Notes under the pieces: model-generated | Databases searched by the model: none | The model's input: the letters and a program-made list of their open reading frames with translations, nothing else | What the model was told of the DNA's origin: nothing | Shown here: positions 35,560 to 46,900 of the stretch, one piece after another | Position numbering within the stretch: position 1 is the first letter of the stretch | How the letters are laid out: the number at the start of each line of letters is the position of its first letter | Translations under genes and position numbers: made by a program | Source: Diatrype stigma | Taxonomy: Eukaryota; Ascomycota; Sordariomycetes; Xylariales; Diatrypaceae | DNA length: 64,000 nt | NCBI GenBank assembly: GCA_022225965.2 | Contig: JAKJXP020000024.1 | Span: 434,001-498,000 of the forward strand | Direction of reading: 5' to 3'

Positions 35560-36880
35560 ATCGTAAAGCGTAAGATAAATTTTAAAAATACATTCCGAAA
35601 AGTAGCAACGACGAAAGCATAACCATTTTTCTTTTAAGCGAACTTAAAAAATAACGACCGGCAAAGTATCGGTTATTGCATTTAAGCCGCCGAAAAGGTT
35701 TTTTTCGCTTTCGTTTTCGCTTTCGTTTTCGTTTTCGCTTTCGTTTTCGTTTTCGCTTTTCTTTTTTTTTTTCTTTTTTTTTCGTTTTTTTCTTTTTTTT
35801 TTTTTCTTTTCGTTTTCGTTTTTTTTTTTTTCCGTTTTTCGGCAAAAGCAGTTATCGGTTTTTTATTTTAATTAACGGATTAAAAATTCGGAACGTTTTT
35901 AGTTTCGAATTAAAAAAGTAATACGCAAAAGCCGCGGCGTAACGTAAAGGCGTTTTAAAAATAATTAATGAAATAAAAAAGAAAAAAAAAATAAGTATTT
36001 ATTTTTCGGCGATTATCTTTAAAAATAGCCATTATTCGGCGCATTAAATTATAAGCAATAATAGGGCTAAAATAAAAAAATTAACTTTAAAAAATTAATA
36101 TTCGAATATATGGAATAATTTACGAAACGACGCATTTATATTCGAAAATATAATATTAATAGCGGCAACTTTTTTTAATAACGTTTAAACATATTCCATA
36201 AAAACGTTTAATTAAAACAAACCGGATATATCCAAGGCAAAAAATAGTCCGGGTCGTGCCGTTGAAAAAAAACCGGACCTTTAGCGTTTTGCCTTTGTTT
36301 TTGCTTTTATTTTTGCCTTTTTTATTTTTTTTCTTTTTCTTAAAAATATAAGCGGCATTCGGAATAAACGGAGGAATATTCGGCGGTAAACGGCGGCGGA
36401 TTAAACGATAGCGCAGGCGTAAGGTTTCGAGAACGGCGGAAAAAAAAGCAAGCGGCGGAAACGAAACTAAGCGCGGGCGACGGCGGAAAAAAAAGCGCGC
36501 GGAAATGTCGGACTCCTTATTTCCCGAAAAAAAAAAAGCTTTTAAAAAAAAAGGGACATCCGCGTTTTCCAAACCGAAAAGCGGCTTGTTATTAACGAAG
36601 CCAGCTTTTTTCGGCCCAAAAAATAATTCGTCGTCGGCGGCAAAAGCGAAAGCGTCGAGAAATTGGGCCTTTAGTTCGGCCTCGAATTCGGCGGCGGCGA
36701 CGCGAGTTTTTTCGGCAGCAGCAATAATGCGGACTTGCTTTTTAATAATAACGGCGACGGCGCGTTTTTAAGCGGCGGCGACGCGGCAAATAGCGCGTTT
36801 CTAAACGGCGGCGGCAAATTCGGCGGCAACGCGAATGCGGTTTTTATAGCGGGTTTTTAAATTAAATCGTTTTATTTTGT
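35560..36880. other. extra segment between RNase H and 3' LTR with GC islands
   Basis: This segment is not needed for a copia element. It contains the TTTTCG repeat (35700-35845) and, from about 36350 to 36850, patches rich in GGCGGC and GCGACG inside AT-rich DNA. On the minus strand the patches read proline-rich (for example RLIRRRLPPNIPPFIPN). On the plus strand an 88-codon ORF (36505-36771) reads Ala/Ser-rich. Because RIP spares CG and CC contexts, such islands could be the remains of a Pro/Ala/Arg-rich coding or non-coding passenger. It cannot be identified as any gene. Confidence 0.5.
35700..35845. repeat. TTTTCG/CTTTCG hexamer microsatellite
   Basis: About ten copies of a TTTCG(C/T)T hexamer run from 35703 to 35760, followed by a T-rich tract with scattered CG. 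The opposite strand reads as a run of alternating Lys-Arg codons. It lies within the retrotransposon. Confidence 0.85.
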
Positions 36881-37255
36881 TTGTTTTAAAAAATGCAATT
36901 ACGATTAATATAAAAGGTACGCTTTTGTTTTAATTTTCGAATAAATTATATATCGCTTTATAAGTAATATTTAAAAAAAACCAAAAAAAAAAACAAAACA
37001 AAATAAAAAAGGCGTTTTATTTATATTTTAACATTTATAAAACGAATACGTATAATTAATAATATATTATTCGAATAATTATTTATATAATAACGAAAGG
37101 AATTATTTATATAATAACCAAATATGTATTAATTAAATTAAGCTATTACGTATTATAATTGCATTTTATTAATTTTACGAAATTACTTTTTATTTATTTA
37201 ACAATTCGTTTTTCTTATAAATTAATACATTTATGCGCAATTAATTTGGGAGATA

Positions 37256-37439
37256 TATCGCGATATAGGGGCTATATAAGAAAGTTTGAATTATATAATT
37301 AAGTGATTTATATTTAATGGCTTAATATATTATATATAAAAAGCTTTTTCGTTTCTTAAATTAAAAATTGCTTTTTTTCTTTTATATAATTAATTCTATA
37401 TCCGAATTCTTCCCTACCTGTGATTTCCTAAATGCGATA
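37256..37439 (+). repeat. 3' LTR, 184 bp
   Basis: It starts TATCGCGATATAGGGGCT and ends AAATGCGATA, the same length as the 5' LTR. The polypurine GGGAGA directly precedes it. Differences from the 5' copy are transitions in both directions (C/T and G/A), scattered over the whole length. Confidence 0.92.
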
Positions 37440-37470
37440 TTATGGCAGTTTTTCGTCCAATGCCATTACT
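37440..37470 (-). pseudogene. short-chain dehydrogenase pseudogene, upstream exon piece
   Basis: On the minus strand a CTGTAG acceptor is followed by SNGIGRKTA, the glycine-rich NAD(P)-binding motif of the SDR family (GxxxGIG end). The frame is then cut by the retrotransposon. Joined to the piece at 29766 with one TTATG removed, it reads GIGRKTAITFATAGAN without a break. Earlier exons upstream of the acceptor could not be located between 37470 and 37965, so the true start is missing or lies in a very short exon. Confidence 0.8.
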
Positions 37471-37965
37471 CTACAGGGTCATTAATTAAGGAAACCTGGT
37501 TACAGAATGTACATAGGCAGGGGAGGATGCATTTTATCTGATTAAATTCCACGAGAACCGAAATCAATAAGACTGCGTAGGAGTTGGAAGGGTGTAGTAG
37601 TAGTAGATGCATTCTGTCCGAAGAGCTTAGTGGTGCCAGCTCTTGTTTACTTTTTTTTTTTTGTCCCTTTTCCTTAGCCTTAGAACTTCCTTAATGAAAG
37701 CGAATATACGGCAGCTTTGCCTTCGCTTAAATTCCTTCACGTAAAACACGTTATATCATTGATCATCTGTCTAATGTCTAATTTCCATCCATTTCTCCAG
37801 CTCTGGATATGCCCCCTAAATGACCTCATTCATCTATGACTGCCCATGTTGTTCGAAATAGGTACTATGTGCTGCCCCCTGGTCTAGCGATCATTTCTAT
37901 ATTACATTATGTTGCATATATGATATATATTGTAATTCCAAGTAAAACCGTGAACCAGACCCTAG
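37471..37965. other. intergenic right of the retrotransposon insertion
   Basis: Normal-composition DNA resumes here. It should contain the promoter and first exon of the broken dehydrogenase and the 3' end of the membrane-protein gene at 37966. It holds a poly-T tract near 37650. No exon could be supported. Confidence 0.5.
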
Positions 37966-40086
37966 CTACTTGGGAACCTCAAGTGTATCCCTCCGTGGTC
38001 TCTGCCCTAACGCTCGGTGAACATCGGAGATCGAGAAACGCGATTCTTGCTCGGGAGTATTCGTATCCACTTTTCCAACGCTACCTCCTTGATGCCCTCT
38101 CTCTAACATGGGCGAGGTAGATTGACTTGACTGCGGCTTACGCGGTAATGACGCCGCTCGAGCGGCCGAACTACCCTCACCGTTGCCGGACCCGGAGGTC
38201 ACGCTTCCGACAAAGCTACCCACTTGCGAGTTCTGGCGGCTCAGGTCGAGCATCTCGTTCTCGGCCTCCCGGTTCCGGTTGTACTCTCTCCTGGTCTGTG
38301 ACAGGACGGGGTTCCTGTAAACTTCGCCTGGGACCTCAGGGAAATCGAGGGCTTTTCCATGCTTAAAAGAATTATCAAAGCGGTCGGGTGCTGCCGTTTC
38401 GAAATGGCTGTTGATCTTCAGTAGAGTCTCTGCCACCTTCTGTCTGTAGCCCGCATCTGGCAGCACCCAACCTTGCTGGCGCTGAGGGGCTGTATCTAGG
38501 CCAGATTGGCCGGACTGGGTCTGCATAGACAAGTGGTAGCCAACGTCGCCGTTTTGAGACGTTATGGATTCAGCACGGGTATGAGAAAGTTGTGGAGTAG
38601 CCATGGAGGGAGACGGCGCCGTAAGCAAGATACCCTCTTGCCTTGCCCCCTCGAATTGGTGATCTTGTAAAGCAGTCAAATCTGTTGCTAGAAGAACATA
38701 CAGCGACCCTAGAGCTGCGAGTGCCGTGCCAACTATAGGACCCCATTGGCCTTTGATGTCGGATTAGTAAGTCAGGAGACATACATACCGGATACAAGAA
38801 GAGACTTACCGATGCCAGTTATGGGCTCAGTTTGATACTTGACTGGAGTACTGAAGAAATTGAGCTCGCCAATGATCACGAGAGCTAGTACTCCCGCACC
38901 GAATATAGGCACTTCAATGACACTAAGGAATCTTCTAATAACCGCATTGACCCCTTTCATCTGCCCAACAGTAGCACCGTTGGTCCCCTCGATGTGTTCA
39001 TCGTCAGTATCTTGAGGGGATTTTGTCTTCCAGTTGATCTCCAAGATCTTGTTCCACATTGACACCAATGAAAGGACAGCTGGGATGCAGCATGCAGCCG
39101 CCAACAGGACCCCCGTGCCAAAGGTAAGATAAAACGGCGAGGGAATGACGTAAATGTTGCTGGTTGAGTCGCGCCGCAGAGGGGAGTAGGGACCTAGGCG
39201 CTCGGAGCAGGTGAGGCCACAGTTCGTATCATAGGTGAAATTCGATGGGTTAAAGAACAGAGGGTTGTTAGAATCATCATGAGTACAGTCGACAGGCGTG
39301 ATACGGAAGAATTCGATAGTGAGGCACACTAACCCTAGCGAGGGGGAACCACCGAGAATGAGCAAGTTCTTGATTCGACCATTTATCGCCCTAGGAATGA
39401 CTTACCAATGAAAAGAAGACTCGACCACAAGAAGATGAGGTTGCGCGCGGGGTCGAAGAAGTATGTCCGGGAGAACTGGACAGTCACGGGAGCAGCCAGA
39501 ACACCTATGGAGCAGAGTTGGAAGGCGCCGTAGACGTCCATATCAACAGCACCTTAAGCAGGGAGTGATGGCATTAGCTTATGTTAATGTATATGCGGGG
39601 AGAAACAGGGTGGTGATCTCACCTTCGACATGCACAGCGGCGAGGACGATGCTGTGAATAGCGGCGACGGCCGGGAGGGCCAGCGCAGCAGCCAGACACG
39701 GGTGCCTGAGCCACTTCTGCTTCGGAGCAAAGACACATGCTGCGACCAGGACATAGTATCTACGCGAAGATAGGTCTTAGTATGTACGATACACGATCGA
39801 AGTTGAACGGAGGGACATGTGTGAAGTTGATACGCTCATGTCTGTATTAACGGGCTTAGTGGGTCTTGCGGGGAATTTACGGGCTCCGGGGTGGGTGGGA
39901 AACCGGGGAAATGAAGATCTGGGGAGATGGAGATCTGGGAAGCTGGGGATCCAGGGACTTGGGAATATGTGGGCATGAGGGAGCTCACAGAATACGCGAG
40001 CCAAAGCCGTACTGACCTGACACCGGCCAGGCGCAAACAACTTGTAAGGAATTGCTCTCCATCACGGAAAATGTTGAAGGCGGCAT
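37966..40086 (-). CDS. multi-pass membrane protein (about seven helices) with long cytosolic tail, unknown
   Basis: Five exons on the minus strand are inferred: 39989-40086, 39623-39759, 39406-39552, 38810-39334 and 37966-38750, giving 563 residues. Frames close perfectly (for example SRI-L-YYVLVAACVFAP across intron 1). Hydrophobic segments include YYVLVAACVF, LAAALALPAVAAIHSIVLAA, IGVLAAPVTVQF, LIFLWSSLLFIGLVCLTIEF, LTFGTGVLLAAACCIPAVLSL, IFGAGVLALVIIGEL and WGPIVGTALAALGSLYVLLA. A lumenal/extracellular loop contains three Cys (CTHDDS...NCGLTCSE). The last 200 residues are hydrophilic, Ser/Gln/Arg-rich. The topology resembles fungal orphan seven-helix proteins, but I recognise no receptor signature. 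Met at 40062 (MESNSLQVV) is an alternative start. Confidence 0.82.
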
Positions 40087-40993
40087 GAGCACGATTATGA
40101 CTTCGCGATGGTTATGTGTCTATGTGTCTAAGTGTCTAAGACTCCTAAGCGGAGAAGAAAACGGCTGTGTCAATGTCATTGCCGATGTCAATTTGGTCCC
40201 AACATGCTTTCTCTTATGCTGCCACCTCGTATAGCCACATCGTCTCCAAAGGATTTGCGTAAGCCGACAGCCTCAGCTGTCGACTGGACATCAATCGCAG
40301 GACACTCCTTGACACTTAAGCCACGCCCGAAATGATCAGCTGAAGGGATGTCGGTATATGGTCGGTGTACGAATGGGATAGTCTAGATTACCACTTCAGA
40401 TTAACACTTTTCCGGGTATAGCACCCGGCGCCAAGCCACGGACCGGCGGGTGGTCGGAAGCCCCGATCTTACCCCAAGGGGGAAAAGGGGCTGTGGGCTG
40501 TGCACACTGGCAAACTACCAATGCAAACTACCACCTAATTACATAGGCTAGTTAATAGGAAGGTAAGCAAGTATCTACACATGCACACATGCAATTATGT
40601 CACAGCCTTTACGCCACGACCACGCCAAGTTTGGGGCAACACTTCGCACGTCACCTCCGTCCCACAAGCATTCCATTCCCGCAAGACTTGTAAGATTTCA
40701 ACTCAGGCATGCATTGAATCCAGTGTGAATTGGCAGAGCATCTCAGGCATGTATGAATCCGAGGTATGACTCGAGCCGACCCCGCTCAAAGGGGAGGAAG
40801 TTGAACAAGTAGGTACTTACATATCATACTGCCATGCCAATCTGGACGGGATTCCTATTCTGATGGAACGCTCACTCTCGAGAATCACCCGCCTCTATCG
40901 CATCGAGATCCGACGCGCGTGCACACACACTCACACACCACCAGCTTCGTAGGAGCCGAATAGGAAGAGACAGGGAAACGTTCATTGCAGGTC
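40087..40993. promoter_or_regulatory. shared divergent upstream region
   Basis: This lies between the start codons of the minus-strand membrane protein (40086) and the plus-strand transporter (40994), so it should carry both promoters. A GC-rich patch at about 40418-40500 has CCCGGCG, CGGACCGGCGG and CCCCAAGGGGG motifs. A CA-rich leader precedes the transporter. No coding signal. Confidence 0.55.
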
Positions 40994-43493
40994 ATGTCAG
41001 ACCCACGGCAGCTCGATGGGGATGGTCTTGAAGGCGATGTCAGCCAGATCAACTCCTGGCGCTCCATCGTCACCCTTGTAGTCTTCGTTGTCACCAGTGA
41101 GTTCACCGCCATCCCCAGTGACCGGCGTTTCTTTCTAGTGACCAGCCTTCTACTTATACCTCACCTACCCGACTGATCAACGTTACTAGATATTATCGTG
41201 ATATCCCCCTTTCACATCCCCATATATCTGCCTCTGGCTCTATACAATGGAGTCTGGGCTACGCTGAGCACTTTGCGTCTAATACCGCCTCGGCGACGTC
41301 ATGATGATTCAGCCCCAGACACCGATCCCGGTGGTAACCATGGTGGTAGTACAGGTTCCTGGCGCCGGCACTTTGTGCATATGAGGTTTCCCATGAACAT
41401 GGTGACAGCCCCCCTGATAGCAGACCTCTTCTTGCTTGCCATCCTAGCCATTGGGCGGGAGGAAGTGCACGATGGGACCATCGGCGCCAACAACATTTCG
41501 CCCATCGACATCATGGCGTTCTTCTTGACACTGGCCTACATTGCCATTTCGATCGATGCGTCGGGCCTGGTCCGGTTCCTGGCCTACAAGGTTCTCCAGA
41601 AGGGAGGCAAGGTCGGCCACCGGCTGTTCTTCTATCTCTACGCTTTCTTCTTCTGCCTGGGCAGCTTCATCGGGAACGACCCCATCATCCTGTCCGGCAC
41701 CGCCTTCCTCGCCTACATGACCCGCGTGTCGAGCAACATCGTCCACCCGCGGGCCTGGATCCACAGCCAGTTCGCCGTGGCCAACATCGCGTCCGCCATC
41801 CTGGTCTCCTCGAACCCGACGAACCTCGTGCTCGCCGGCGCCTTCAGCATCCGGTTCATCGACTACACCGCCAACATGATCGTGCCGGTGGTCATCACGG
41901 CCATCGTGCTGTTCCCCTTCCTGCTCTACTTCATCTTCGCTGACGCGCGCCTCATCCCCGTCGAGATCATGATGCACGAGCTCTCGGACGCGCAGAAGGC
42001 CAAGCCGGCCGTGAACCCGAACATCCCGCACGCCCGGGGCGAGCTGGAGGAGGAAGAGGACGCCCCCGGCGCCGGCGGCGACCAAGCCAAGAGCCTCCCG
42101 CTCGAGGAAATCATGAACCCGTTTCTGGACAAAGGAGGCGCGGCGTTCGGGGGTGTGATCATGGCCGCTACGTTGATTACCGTGTTGGCCCTCAACGCTT
42201 CCAGCCAGACTGGCAGCGAACACCCCGTCTTCTGGGTGACGCTTCCCGCTGCCTTTGTCATGTTTGTCTGGGACCTTGGCTTCGGATGGTTGCATCGACA
42301 TGAGACGCGCGAAATCGCCCGCAAAGGTCGAGAGGAGATTAGGAAGGCCCGAGAGGAGCGTGCCATCAGAGAAGAGGAAGAAGAAAAAGAGAGGCGGGAA
42401 CAAATAGGTCCGGAGGACGGCCAAGACGGAGCTTCTGGGCCGTCTCGTTTCCCCGCCACGAGGTCTTCTGTACCAAGTACTCAGGAGAGGCCCCCTACCC
42501 CTACTGTCTTCGTTTCTGAGCCCAGCAGCGGCCTCGCCCCCGACGAAAAAGCACAGGCGCTTGACAACGCGACTTCTCGCACCACCTCTGAAGATGCGTC
42601 ACCATCAAACAAGGTCTTATCCAACGATAGGATAGAATCTCCAGACGGGGCATATAAGTTATCGCCAATAAACCCCAATGCGCCACTTCCAAGCTCAGCA
42701 GACGGGACGCCTAGGGGCGGGGTCAACGAGAAGAAACCCAAGGAAGATCTAGAGCTTCAGGCACTCTCCCCACTCAGCACTACATCTGGAAAGCAGCCAC
42801 AGAAAGAAAATCTGGCATCTCTTGCCGCGAAGGCATACAGCTGGTCTCAGGAGACATTTCCTACAGCTACGGTGGTGGTGACGCATCTCCCCTTCGCCTT
42901 GATCCCATTCGCATTATCCATGTTCGTGTTGGTCCAGGCCCTGGTGACGAAGGGTTGGGTCCAAGTCTTTGCCTACGGATGGGATCATTGGGTCACCAAA
43001 ACCGGTACCGTCGGTAGCATTGGCGGCATGGGCTTCTTGTCCGTGATTCTCTGCAATGTGAGTATTTTTCCTTGTTTCGCCAGCCATATAAGTAGCACCC
43101 TTTCCCCAGGCTGCATTAAACACATAAGAGAACTAACCAAGACCCCAGTTCGCCGGCACCAACATCGGCACGACGATCCTGCTCTCGCGGGTGATCCAGG
43201 CGTGGGCGGCGATCCGCGACAGCGGCCACGTGCCGATCAGCGACCGGACGTTCTGGGGCACGGTATACAGCATGGCGCTGGGGGTCAACTACGGGGCCTT
43301 CAGCACGGCCTTCAGCGCCTCGCTGGCCGGCCTCCTGTGGCGCGACATCCTGTTCCGCAAGCACATCCGCGTGTCGAGCCTCGAGTTCGCCCGCGTCAAC
43401 CTGCCCATCATCGCCATCGCCATGACCATCGGCTCCGCCGTCCTGATCGGCGAGATCTATATCATGCGGCACGAGGGGGCTTATAGCTTATAG
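40994..43493 (+). CDS. ArsB/CitMHS-superfamily ion transporter
   Basis: This is a multi-pass anion/proton-coupled transporter of the ion transporter superfamily that includes arsenite pumps, Na+/H+ antiporter NhaD and citrate transporters; the fungal substrate is unknown. Three exons (40994-41096, 41190-43057, 43149-43493) give 771 residues. The N-terminal half has helices at IVTLVVFVVTNIIVI, MVTAPLIADLFLLAILAIG and IDIMAFFLTLAYIAISIDA. The conserved FIGNDPIILSGTAFL and ANIASAILVSSNPTNLVLAG are the first re-entrant repeat. A charged cytosolic loop of about 200 residues (Arg/Glu-rich, then Ser/Pro-rich) splits the protein. The second half has TVVVTHLPFALIPFALSMFV and, across intron 2, CNFAGTNIGTTILLSRVIQA, the matching second repeat. 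The Asn-Pro-Thr and Gly-Thr-Asn motifs make the superfamily call secure. Confidence 0.9.
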
Positions 43494-43986
43494 GTAGAAC
43501 TAGGGGTAGGTAGGTAGGTAGATAGGTGGATAGATGTATGGATAGACGTAAGCACATAGATACATCAGAGTTTCAAGGCGCGCTTGGTAATATGATTCAT
43601 GACAGCTATGATAGACGCACATTGCTTCCAAACTAAGATTCTTTGAAAGGCCCAGTTGGTGATAAGTAACAAGGCAGTGAAGACAGATCGATCAATGCCT
43701 GGGTTTCAGGAGAAATAATAGAATTGTTCATATCTCGTACAGTCAATAATACCTCGAATTATCACCCTAGTAAAGTAAATCCCAACTGACCCAGTAGGAA
43801 CACTATTGGAACAACATTATTCGTAATAAACAAAACCGGGAAAATACCATCTCTTCCAATTCATACATATAACTCGTTATTATCATCATCAGTCGTTAGT
43901 AGTTCATATCGTATCATCCTCCATGTGCGTGTAACCTCATTCGTCGTGTTCATAGCAAAAGTTATTCAAAGCCCTGTTCGTTCTTT
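43494..43986. other. convergent 3' intergenic
   Basis: It separates the 3' ends of the transporter and the giant repeat-protein gene. It opens with GGTAGGTAGGTAGATAGG tandem tetramers (43504-43530), then A/T-rich sequence suitable for both polyadenylation regions. No gene is visible. Confidence 0.65.
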
Positions 43987-46900
43987 TCAAGCAAAGATCT
44001 TCTTAAACGCAGCTCGCAGGCCCCCGCTGCCGTTCCCGGTAGGCTTCTTCTTCGCCTCGGCTTCCGCTCGTGCCCTCTGCCTCTCCTCGCGCTTCAGGTG
44101 CCGTTCCTCCCGGGTCTCGGGGGGCAGCGACCGGGGGACCGCCGAGCTGGAGGTTGGAAGAGGATCAGCAGCAGCAGCAGCAGGGATTGCGGCAGGTGCG
44201 GCAGCAGCGTCGGCTCTTGATGACCTCCTGTGCCTCCTCGGCGACTCGTCTCTGGGTCTGTGATGATGCTTTGACTGCGAGGGCGAGGGCGGCTGCGGTT
44301 GCGATTGCGCTTGCGACATATCGTCGTATACTGCCCTATGGGAGTAGTCGGACCCCCTGTGTGAGTCAGGCCTGTGCGACTCCGATCCCCTGTGCGACCG
44401 GCTTGCGTGGGCGCTGCTGTGGGTGCGCTTCAGGGAGTCGGGCTTCGGGGACCCCTTGGTTGACGGGCGGGACCCCGATCCGGGACGGACATCGCCAGCG
44501 CCAGTGCTGGCGCTGGCGACGCTCCTCGGCGCCGGCGGCTGCTGCTGTCCTCCCGCAATATTATGCGTCACCACGCTCTCGACGTCCTTCAGCTTGAAGT
44601 CGAAGAACTTCTTGGCTAGAGGTATGGCAGTGGCAGGGGCAGGGATAGGGGCAGCGGCGGCTTCCTCCGGAGAGTGAGAGTGGTGCCGGCTCGACTGGGA
44701 CTGGCTGTGGCGCATGCCAGAGCTGCGATGGGACCGCCTTTCGCTGGCCGCCGCTTTCTCAGATTCCCTGTCCCGGTCTTTGTACCTGACCTCTTCCCTC
44801 TCCCGTTCTTTCTCGCGAGGGGCGACATGGTCGCGCGATAAGCGCCGCTCTTCCCTACGCACTGCGCGAATTTCCCGCTCTTCGGGGGTGCGGTGTCTCC
44901 GGCTGGACGCAGTACGAGAAATACCCTCAGTGGTACGAGCAATGCTCTCGGCGGTGCGACTGCTCTCGGCTGTGAAGCCACCACTATCCTGTCGTTTCGG
45001 GACCCGGGGCGCATCTCGATCGGACGAGGATTTTTGGGACAGGCCCTCGCCCTCGGGTCTGATGCTTCTTCTTCTGTGGCGATGCTCACCCTGGGGCGGC
45101 TCATCGCCGTCGTAAATACTCCTGGACTTCGTCGACGAATGATGGTGGCGATGGTGGGACCTTTGCTGCTGCTCGTCATCGCCGATTTCGTCCCTTGAGG
45201 ATTTCGAAGAACGGTGATGGTGGTGGTGGTGGTGACGGTCTTGACGGTCGTGACGGTCATGATGCCGATGCCTGTGAGATCGATCGCTGCGGTGTGACCT
45301 GGATGATTTGGACTCTCCATCTGTGGACAGGTCAGCAACAGCAACTGAAACGTCTCTCCCATAAGCACTGTGATCGCCGGGTATATCCGATATAAAAGCA
45401 CGATTTGGTTCCTGAGCCGGATCTATATCTTTACGTGAAGCTCCTATCCTCTGTTCGTCATGGGAACTACCCAAGGTGGCGGACCTCAGCGGTGACGAGG
45501 CAGGGCTGAGCTTCTGTGTAGCCGCGTATATTATAACAGCAGCTGCAACTGTCTCCTCTGCCTTTCTTATGGTCATGCGCCGCTGCTTCCTAACACTCCT
45601 CACGCGCCCCAGAGTCTTAGCGGTAGGATCTCCGAGATCCGGCAGCTCCACAGCTGGTGTGGCTGTTCTTTGCTCCAGGTCATTGAAGTTGAATATAGAC
45701 GGTCTTGCGGTGAAGTTAGAAGCAAGGAAAGCATCGTCTTCAGTCTGAGTGCTCGACGATATAAGTACTGGCCGTTTAAGTCTCTTGCTGCTCCTCACGG
45801 GGATAGGCTCTTTCTCGACAGCTGTGAATGACTCTGAGAGTGGCACGTTTGGTGTCACTGTGGTTGGGGATGCTGATAATGGAGATTCAACGGTGACCTT
45901 TTGCTCGAGCTCTTGAGGTGTGCTTGGTGGAGGTTCCTGCGAAGTCATATCTGGAGGATCGACTTCTGCTCTGTCCGAAGTCAAGACCTCCAACAAGGCG
46001 GGCGTCATAAGGGGTTCCTCTTGAGAAGTGTCTTGTATCCGTACAGCCTTTTTACGAACTCTTGGCCGTTCCATGTTGTCCACTGTGATAGGTGGACTTG
46101 GTTGGTCCGTGAGAAGCCGCTCATCTGGCATCAAGGCACGCTCTGACTGCAAATCCGTTGAAAGGCCAAGTTTTGATGGGGGTAATTGGGGAGATACATC
46201 GTCTGGAGATGACCTGTAGGAAAGAATGGTACTGCCAGCGACAGCTCCAAACATGCCAACAGCAGCAATAGTACTATAGTCGTCATCGTCTGCTGGTGTG
46301 ACCTCGAAAATGTTTTCACTGTCTGAAATAGCTTGGATCTCCCCCCAATGTAATTGGGGGTCATCTATCACTGTTTCAGGCATTGTCTCTGCGGTGTCCC
46401 CGAATTGATGATCACGATCGGAGTCTTCACCGATTGATGCTTCAACGTCATCCGATAGCGACTTTAGTGAGATAAGCATGGGCTGAGCCTCCTCCTTCAC
46501 CTGGGAGGCTGTCTGTTTGGTGACTTCCATTTCACCATCAAGATGGCTAGACATTGAAGATACCCGGCCATCGGTAGCATCAACTTCGGGAACCACTCTC
46601 TCTAGGATTGGTATTTCGAACTCTGAGGTTGAATCATCGTGCGAAGCATCTTTGTCATGATCATCATGCAGAGGTTCGATGAAGAGGTGATCTTGCTCGG
46701 ATTCTTCACTCGTAGTCAAGTTTGAAGTCTGTTCAGTCACACCAGCATCGAGTTTTGAGCCCAGAATTGCCACAGCAGGATCATGGCTGGCCTCTCTAGC
46801 CGACCTTTGTCCCACCTCAGCAGCAACAGTCGCCGTTTGAGTTACACCATCAGAAAGGCGATCTAATTCCTCTGCTTTTTCATTAGGGCAGTTGAGTGAA

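Larger units (their letters stand above)
29772..37439 (+). mobile_element. RIP-degenerated Ty1/copia-type LTR retrotransposon, 7,668 bp
   Basis: The two ends are 184-bp LTRs (29772-29955 and 37256-37439), whose tips form the inverted repeat TATCGC/GCGATA. The target duplication is TTATG at 29767-29771 and 37440-37444. The interior is extremely AT-rich. No coding frame survives, but pol remnants in copia order are legible on the plus strand: an integrase-like HIRTDSE segment near 31945, the reverse-transcriptase start KWVFIYKFNENGFF near 34052, a decayed YVDD box reading FFVNDIF near 34480, and an RNase-H-side HL-rich segment ending near 34960. C survives mostly in CG, CC and CT contexts, while CA and TG are rare. 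This is the pattern left by RIP, which targets CpA. The 3' third carries extra sequence beyond RNase H. A polypurine GGGAGA stands just before the right LTR. Confidence 0.92.

Noticed and set aside
40000..40040. Donor at GTCAGTACGG as the end of exon 1 in the 37966-40086 gene
   Set aside because: That site leaves phase 1, which does not fit the next exon; the GTGAGC donor at 39988 gives phase 2 and the clean join RIL-YYVLVAACVF.
41444..42424. 326-codon minus-strand ORF opposite the transporter
   Set aside because: The plus frame gives superfamily motifs (NPTNLVLAG, FIGNDPIILSG); the antisense is a Val/Asp/His-rich shadow.
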